Below are positions 4,677 to 8,226 of a DNA stretch of 8,226 nt, piece after piece. Position numbers and translations under genes: made by a program. The stretch's first letter is position 1. The number at the start of each line of letters is the position of its first letter. The stretch comes from DATJBC01 sp035515515 (GTDB lineage: Bacteria; Actinomycetota; Acidimicrobiia; Acidimicrobiales; UBA8190). The notes beneath the pieces were generated by a model. The model did not search any database and was not told the DNA's origin. It was given only the letters and a program-made list of their open reading frames with translations. The stretch covers positions 1 to 8,226 of the forward strand of contig DATJBC010000270.1 of assembly GCA_035515515.1 (NCBI GenBank), read 5' to 3'.

Positions 4677-5858
4677 ATGCCCACGCGCCCCCTCGCGGCA
4701 GAACGTCAGGTTCACAACCGGCGTCGTGCCCGCTTTGGCAGTGTCACCGTCCTGTCGGTGCTGGCGGCGTCGGCCGTCGCTCTGGCGGCGTGCAGCTCGT
4801 CCACGCCCTCCTCGTCGAACTCCACCGCGACCACGGCCGCTGCCGTGTCGCTGCAGAGCCTCGAGAACTGGCCGACGCAGTCGGTCGCCCTGCAGGAGAC
4901 GGGATCGAGCCTCCTGTACCCGCTGTTCAACCTGTGGACGGCGCAGATCCAGAAGGAGTGGCCGAGCGTGGCGCTCACCACGGCCTCGACAGGGTCGGGC
5001 ACGGGCATCTCGTCGGCCGCGGCGGGCACGGTGAACATCGGCGCCTCCGACGCCTACCTGTCTCCTGCGCAGGTGCAGCAGTACCCGGACCTGCTCAACA
5101 TCCCCCTCGCCATCTCGGGCCAGGAGATCACCTACAACGTCCCGGGCGTGACGGGGCACCTCAAGCTGGACGGCCCCACGGTCGCCGACATCTACAACGG
5201 CAAGATCACCAAGTGGAACGACGCCAAGATCGCCTCCCTCAACCCGGGGGTCACGCTTCCCAACATCCCCATCGTGACGGTGCACCGCTCGGACAGCTCT
5301 GGTGACACGTTCCTCTTCAGCTCCTTCCTGACCGCGTCCGACCCCTCGGGCTGGACGCTGCCGCCCGGTACCACGGTGTCGTGGCCCAACGTCGCCGGTG
5401 CCGTGGCCGCCCAGGGCAACGGCGGCATGGTGCAGGCCTGCCAGAAGAGCACGGGCTGCATCGCGTACATCGGCGTCAGCTACCTCAACCAGGTGACCGC
5501 CGCCGGCCTCGGCTATGCAGCGCTCAAGAACAAGAAGGGGAACTTCGAGCTGCCCACGCAGGCGAGCATCGGCGCGGGCGCGGCGCAGTTCGCCACCTCC
5601 ACGCCGACCTCCGGTGCGGTCTCGATGATCTACGGGTCGGCCAGCGACGGCTACCCCATCATCAACTACGAGTACGCCATCGTCCCCTCCAAGCAGCCGA
5701 GCGCCACGGCCGCCCAGGCGGTCAAGGCCGTGCTGGCATGGTCCATCGACGCCAACGGAGGCAACGCCCCCACCTACCTCGACCAGGTGAGCTTCGTGGC
5801 CCTGCCGAGCCCGGTGGTGACGATCTCCACCAAGCTCATCGCCAAGGTGCACTCCTAA
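4677..5858 (+). CDS. pstS: Phosphate-binding lipoprotein PstS
   Basis: PstS captures phosphate outside the membrane and delivers it to PstC/PstA. The 393-aa precursor begins with a basic region (RRRAR, 15-19), a hydrophobic core and the lipobox LAAC, with Cys39 as the lipidated residue, so it is a membrane-anchored lipoprotein as in other Gram-positive bacteria. A Ser/Thr-rich spacer (40-56) follows. Family motifs include ETGSSLLYPLFNLW (74-87), STGSGTGISSAAAG (104-117), NIGASDAYLSP (120-130) with Asp125 at the E. coli Asp56 position, LLNIPLAISGQEITYNVPG, IYNGKITKWND (172-182) and HRSDSSGDTFLF (203-214). Arg204 and Ser208 match the E. coli ligands Arg135 and Ser139. Length is typical for actinobacteria. 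ATG 4677 is supported by a strong upstream ribosome site and by the signal peptide it gives. Confidence 0.97.
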   Translation: MPTRPLAAERQVHNRRRARFGSVTVLSVLAASAVALAACSSSTPSSSNSTATTAAAVSLQSLENWPTQSVALQETGSSLLYPLFNLWTAQIQKEWPSVALTTASTGSGTGISSAAAGTVNIGASDAYLSPAQVQQYPDLLNIPLAISGQEITYNVPGVTGHLKLDGPTVADIYNGKITKWNDAKIASLNPGVTLPNIPIVTVHRSDSSGDTFLFSSFLTASDPSGWTLPPGTTVSWPNVAGAVAAQGNGGMVQACQKSTGCIAYIGVSYLNQVTAAGLGYAALKNKKGNFELPTQASIGAGAAQFATSTPTSGAVSMIYGSASDGYPIINYEYAIVPSKQPSATAAQAVKAVLAWSIDANGGNAPTYLDQVSFVALPSPVVTISTKLIAKVHS

Positions 5859-5880
5859 CCCACGGCGCCCAGGGAGTGGG

Positions 5881-7110
5881 ATGACGCTCGCCATGACCGG
5901 CACCGGCGAGTTGGCCGTCACGGCCCACGAGGAGAGGAGGGAGGGGGATCCCGCCCTCCTCTCCACCGTGGCCGAGGGCGCCACCCCCGCCCCTGTTGCC
6001 GTGGCGCCCACGGTCTCCCCCGGGCGATCCGGCGACGGGGGCGACGGCGGTGACGCCGGCGCCGGCGGCGCCGGGCCGGGGGGTCGCGGCGACGGGGCGC
6101 AGCACCTCATGGCGTGGTGGCGGGGTGAGCGCCTCCTTCCCCGCGTGCTGCGCGTCTTCGCCTTCGTCCCGCTCGTGGCGCTCGTGGCGCTCGTGGTGCT
6201 CCTCATATGGAAGGCCCTGCCCGCCATCCGCTACAACGGCGGCGGGTTCTTCACGCGATCGCAGTGGAGCCTCGGCAACCTCTATGCCCCCCTCGTCAGC
6301 TCGGGCGGGGTCAAGCACCCGCCCGGCGCGTCCTACGGGGCCCTGCCCCTCATCGTGGGCACGCTCGTGTCCTCGGCGATCGCCGTGGTGCTGGCCGTGC
6401 CGGTGGCCCTCGGCACGGCGCTCATCGTGGTGGAAAAACTTCCCCCGCGACTGTCCTCGGCGGTGGGGTTCTGCATGGAGGTCCTGGCCGGCGTGCCCAG
6501 CGTCATCTACGGACTGTGGGGGTTCTTCACCCTGGGGCCCTTCCTGTCCCACGACGTGGCCCCCATCTGGGCCGACCACCTGCCCGACGTGCCCGTGCTG
6601 AGCTTCTTCCGTAGCCCGACGGGAGGCGGCCAGGGCCTGTTCACCGTGGGCGTCGTGCTCGCCATCATGATCCTGCCCATCATCGCGGCGACCTCCCGCG
6701 ACCTGTTGCGCCAGGTCCCGCGCGCCAACGTGGAGGGCGCGGTGGCCCTTGGCATGACGGAGTCCGAGGCGCTGGGAGCGGTGACCATCCCCTGGGTGCG
6801 CAGCGGCGTCATCGGCGCCACCGTGCTGGGCCTGGGCCGCGCCCTGGGCGAGACCATCGCCGTCGCCATGGTGAGCGGCTCGTTGGTGGGGTCCAACGTC
6901 CACTCGTTCTATTCGTCGTTCGGGACGATCGCCGCCACCATCGTGAACCAGCTCGACAGCGCTCTCGACGACGTGAGCGGCCTGGCCACCGCCACGCTGG
7001 CGGAGTTGGCCCTCGTGCTCCTGGTCATCACGCTGCTGGCCAACATCGGCGCGCGGCTGCTCGTGCGGCGGGTGGCGACCACCGCGCTCCCCGTAGGCCG
7101 GGGGATCTGA
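5881..7110 (+). CDS. pstC: Phosphate ABC transporter permease PstC
   Basis: PstC is one of the two membrane subunits of the phosphate importer. The 409-aa product has a first membrane helix at about residues 92-112 (FAFVPLVALVALVVLLIW), an extracytoplasmic segment, and then the permease core beginning at YGALPLIVGTLVSSAIAVVL. Further motifs are EVLAGVPSVIYGLWGF and the cytoplasmic EAA-type loop starting near residue 285 (EGAVALGMTESEALGAVTIP), followed by the PstC-typical LGLGRALGETIAVAM. The protein is longer than the usual 300-340 aa because of a ~90-residue cytoplasmic N-terminal extension with a Gly/Asp/Ala-rich stretch at 48-73. ATG 5881 has an AGGGAG site 4 nt upstream; ATG 5893 and ATG 6109 (starting MAWWRGERL) are alternatives, but the long gap the last would leave and the lack of a site make it less likely. 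It lies 22 nt after pstS and 1 nt before pstA. Confidence 0.95.
   Translation: MTLAMTGTGELAVTAHEERREGDPALLSTVAEGATPAPVAVAPTVSPGRSGDGGDGGDAGAGGAGPGGRGDGAQHLMAWWRGERLLPRVLRVFAFVPLVALVALVVLLIWKALPAIRYNGGGFFTRSQWSLGNLYAPLVSSGGVKHPPGASYGALPLIVGTLVSSAIAVVLAVPVALGTALIVVEKLPPRLSSAVGFCMEVLAGVPSVIYGLWGFFTLGPFLSHDVAPIWADHLPDVPVLSFFRSPTGGGQGLFTVGVVLAIMILPIIAATSRDLLRQVPRANVEGAVALGMTESEALGAVTIPWVRSGVIGATVLGLGRALGETIAVAMVSGSLVGSNVHSFYSSFGTIAATIVNQLDSALDDVSGLATATLAELALVLLVITLLANIGARLLVRRVATTALPVGRGI
6172..6198 (+). repeat. 9-bp tandem repeat, three copies, inside pstC helix 1
   Basis: CTCGTGGCG occurs at 6172-6180 and 6181-6189, with a third copy at 6190-6198 differing by one base (CTCGTGGTG). It encodes Leu-Val-Ala, Leu-Val-Ala, Leu-Val-Val in the first membrane helix. 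It is probably a by-product of hydrophobic coding in a GC-rich genome, though such repeats can slip and change length by whole codons. Confidence 0.6.
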
Positions 7111-7111
7111 C

Positions 7112-8032
7112 GTGACCCTGGCGAGCGTGTCGCGGGCGCCGGCCGTGCCCGTCGGCCTGGGGCGGCGCCGGTCGCGCAATCGCGCCGTGTGGGTGCTGTG
7201 CGCCCTGGCCCTGGCCCTCGTCGTGGCGCCCGTCGTGTCCATCCTCGTGGGGGTCGTGGGGCGGGCGATCGCCCACTTCCACTGGAGCGTCCTCACCACC
7301 TACCCCGTGGGCAACGCGGGCGGGCTCCTCAACGCCATCGAGGGCACGGGCGTGATCGTGGTGGGCGTGCTGGCGGTGTCGGGCGTGATCGGCATCGCCG
7401 GCGGCATCTACCTCTCGGAGTACACCCGCGACGATCGCGGGAGCTTCCTGCGCAGCGCCTCCGAGGTGCTGTCGGGGGTGCCGTCCATCGTGTTGGGCTA
7501 CGTGGGCTTCGTGGCCCTGGTGGAGAGCGGGCTCCACTGGGGCAACTCGCTGTACGCCGGCGTCATCGCCGTGTCGGTGCTGGTGCTCCCCTACGTCACC
7601 AAGACCACGGAGGTGGCGCTGCGCAGCGTGCCCACCGCCTACCGCGAGGGTGGCGAGGCGCTCGGCATGCGCAGCGGCTACGCGCTGCGCAAGCTCGTGC
7701 TGCGCCCCGCATTGCCCGGCATCGTCACCGGGCTCATCATCGCCCTGGCCATCGCCCTGGGGGAGACGGCACCGCTCCTGCTCACCGCCGGCTACAGCTC
7801 GCGCGGCCCCACCTTCGCCCTGCACAACTCGCCCGTGGGCTACCTCACCTACAACGTGTGGACCGACTTCAACGAGCCCAGCGTCCTGGCGCACCAACGG
7901 GCCAACGACGCCGCGCTGCTCCTCATCGTGCTCGTGGTGGTCCTCATCGCCGTCGCCCGTGTGGTGGTGATGACCACGCAGCGCCACTCACCGGACCGCC
8001 CCCAGCGCGTCGGCCGGGTCAGGCGGCGGTGA
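7112..8032 (+). CDS. pstA: Phosphate ABC transporter permease PstA
   Basis: PstA is the second membrane subunit and pairs with PstC to form the phosphate path. The 306-aa product starts with a basic cytoplasmic stretch (GRRRSRNR, 17-24), then a first helix at about 26-50. The permease core follows, with GVIGIAGGIYLSEY, the family-typical ASEVLSGVPSIVLGYVGF and LPYVTKTTEVALRSVP. The EAA-type cytoplasmic loop starts near residue 179 (EGGEALGMRSGYALRKLVLRP), and IALAIALGETAPLLLTAG is also characteristic. A last helix (LLLIVLVVVLIAVARVVV) leads into a basic tail of about 25 residues. Length is normal. GTG 7112 follows the pstC stop by one base, which implies coupled translation, and the stop overlaps the next start as GTGA. 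Confidence 0.95.
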   Translation: MTLASVSRAPAVPVGLGRRRSRNRAVWVLCALALALVVAPVVSILVGVVGRAIAHFHWSVLTTYPVGNAGGLLNAIEGTGVIVVGVLAVSGVIGIAGGIYLSEYTRDDRGSFLRSASEVLSGVPSIVLGYVGFVALVESGLHWGNSLYAGVIAVSVLVLPYVTKTTEVALRSVPTAYREGGEALGMRSGYALRKLVLRPALPGIVTGLIIALAIALGETAPLLLTAGYSSRGPTFALHNSPVGYLTYNVWTDFNEPSVLAHQRANDAALLLIVLVVVLIAVARVVVMTTQRHSPDRPQRVGRVRRR

Positions 8033-8226
8033 GCGAGGTCGCCTTGGCCCGCGACGACGAGGACCGCGCCAAGGAGCGAGTCCGTATCCTGGTGGTGGAG
8101 GACGAGGAGTCCTACCGCGAGGCGCTGCAGGCGGGGCTCACCAAGGAGGGCTACGACATCGAGCTGGCCGAGGACGGTCCCGGCGGCCTGGCCAGCTTCG
8201 CGGCGCACCCGCCCGACCTCGTGCTC
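8029..8226 (+). CDS. Response regulator (receiver domain), 3'-truncated; probable PhoB/PhoP/RegX3-type regulator
   Basis: Only the first 66 residues are present. After a short charged leader (VSEVALARDDEDRAKERV) comes the receiver domain opening RILVVEDEESYREAL, with the acidic Glu-Asp-Glu pocket that binds Mg2+, then helix 1, QAGLTKEGYDIELAEDG, and strand 3 ending in PPDLVL. The phosphoacceptor Asp that normally follows this strand, and any DNA-binding domain, lie beyond the window. VEDEES at the start resembles RegX3/PhoB relatives of the OmpR family, and its place at the end of a pst operon with a PHO box array fits a phosphate regulator, but the output domain is unseen so this is inference. 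The start GTG 8029 overlaps the pstA stop as GTGA. No histidine kinase is visible. Confidence 0.88.
   Translation, partial: MSEVALARDDEDRAKERVRILVVEDEESYREALQAGLTKEGYDIELAEDGPGGLASFAAHPPDLVL

Noticed and set aside
4542..7299. Long - strand open frames opposite pstS, pstC and pstA
   Set aside because: They mirror clear + strand genes, are rich in Arg/His/Gly, and show no motif or ribosome site of their own.

Overview
This window is very GC-rich, every gene lies on the + strand, GTG starts are common, and the genes are tightly packed, often overlapping. Together with an HemQ-type (coproheme decarboxylase) haem gene, a GroEL ending in MDDF and a lipoprotein PstS, this points to a high-GC Actinomycetota genome. 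A lineage such as Acidimicrobiia is plausible, but that placement is an inference and cannot be proven from the window.

Layout. (1) 2-1246: the C-terminal three quarters of groEL, cut by the left edge, followed by two inverted repeats (1249-1293 and 1320-1348); the second looks like a strong terminator. (2) 1370-3627: a compact four-gene unit whose neighbours all overlap: hemQ (coproheme decarboxylase), a larE-type ATP-dependent sulfur transferase, a 79-aa stand-alone NIL-domain protein, and a 159-aa protein I do not recognise. A -10-like hexamer ends 7 nt before the hemQ GTG, suggesting a leaderless message. (3) 3627-3681: five consecutive 11-bp repeats in perfect phase that look like a PHO box array (GTTCACC-type units), followed by a -10-like hexamer at 3687-3692. 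(4) 3698-8226: a high-affinity phosphate import operon in the order pstB-pstS-pstC-pstA, running with a 4-nt overlap into the start of a response regulator gene that is cut by the right edge.

How it fits together. PstS is a lipid-anchored phosphate-binding protein, PstC and PstA form the membrane channel and PstB is the ATPase. The PHO array upstream of pstB and the response regulator at the operon's end suggest a phosphate-starvation feedback loop: a PhoB/PhoP/RegX3-like regulator drives the transporter and perhaps its own gene. The hemQ unit is separate in function; its coupling of haem synthesis, a sulfur insertase and a NIL protein is the least explained part of the window.

No RNA gene, mobile element, CRISPR array or gene-free stretch over 300 bases was seen. 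The longest gaps are 123 nt (groEL-hemQ), 70 nt (the PHO region) and 106 nt (pstB-pstS).
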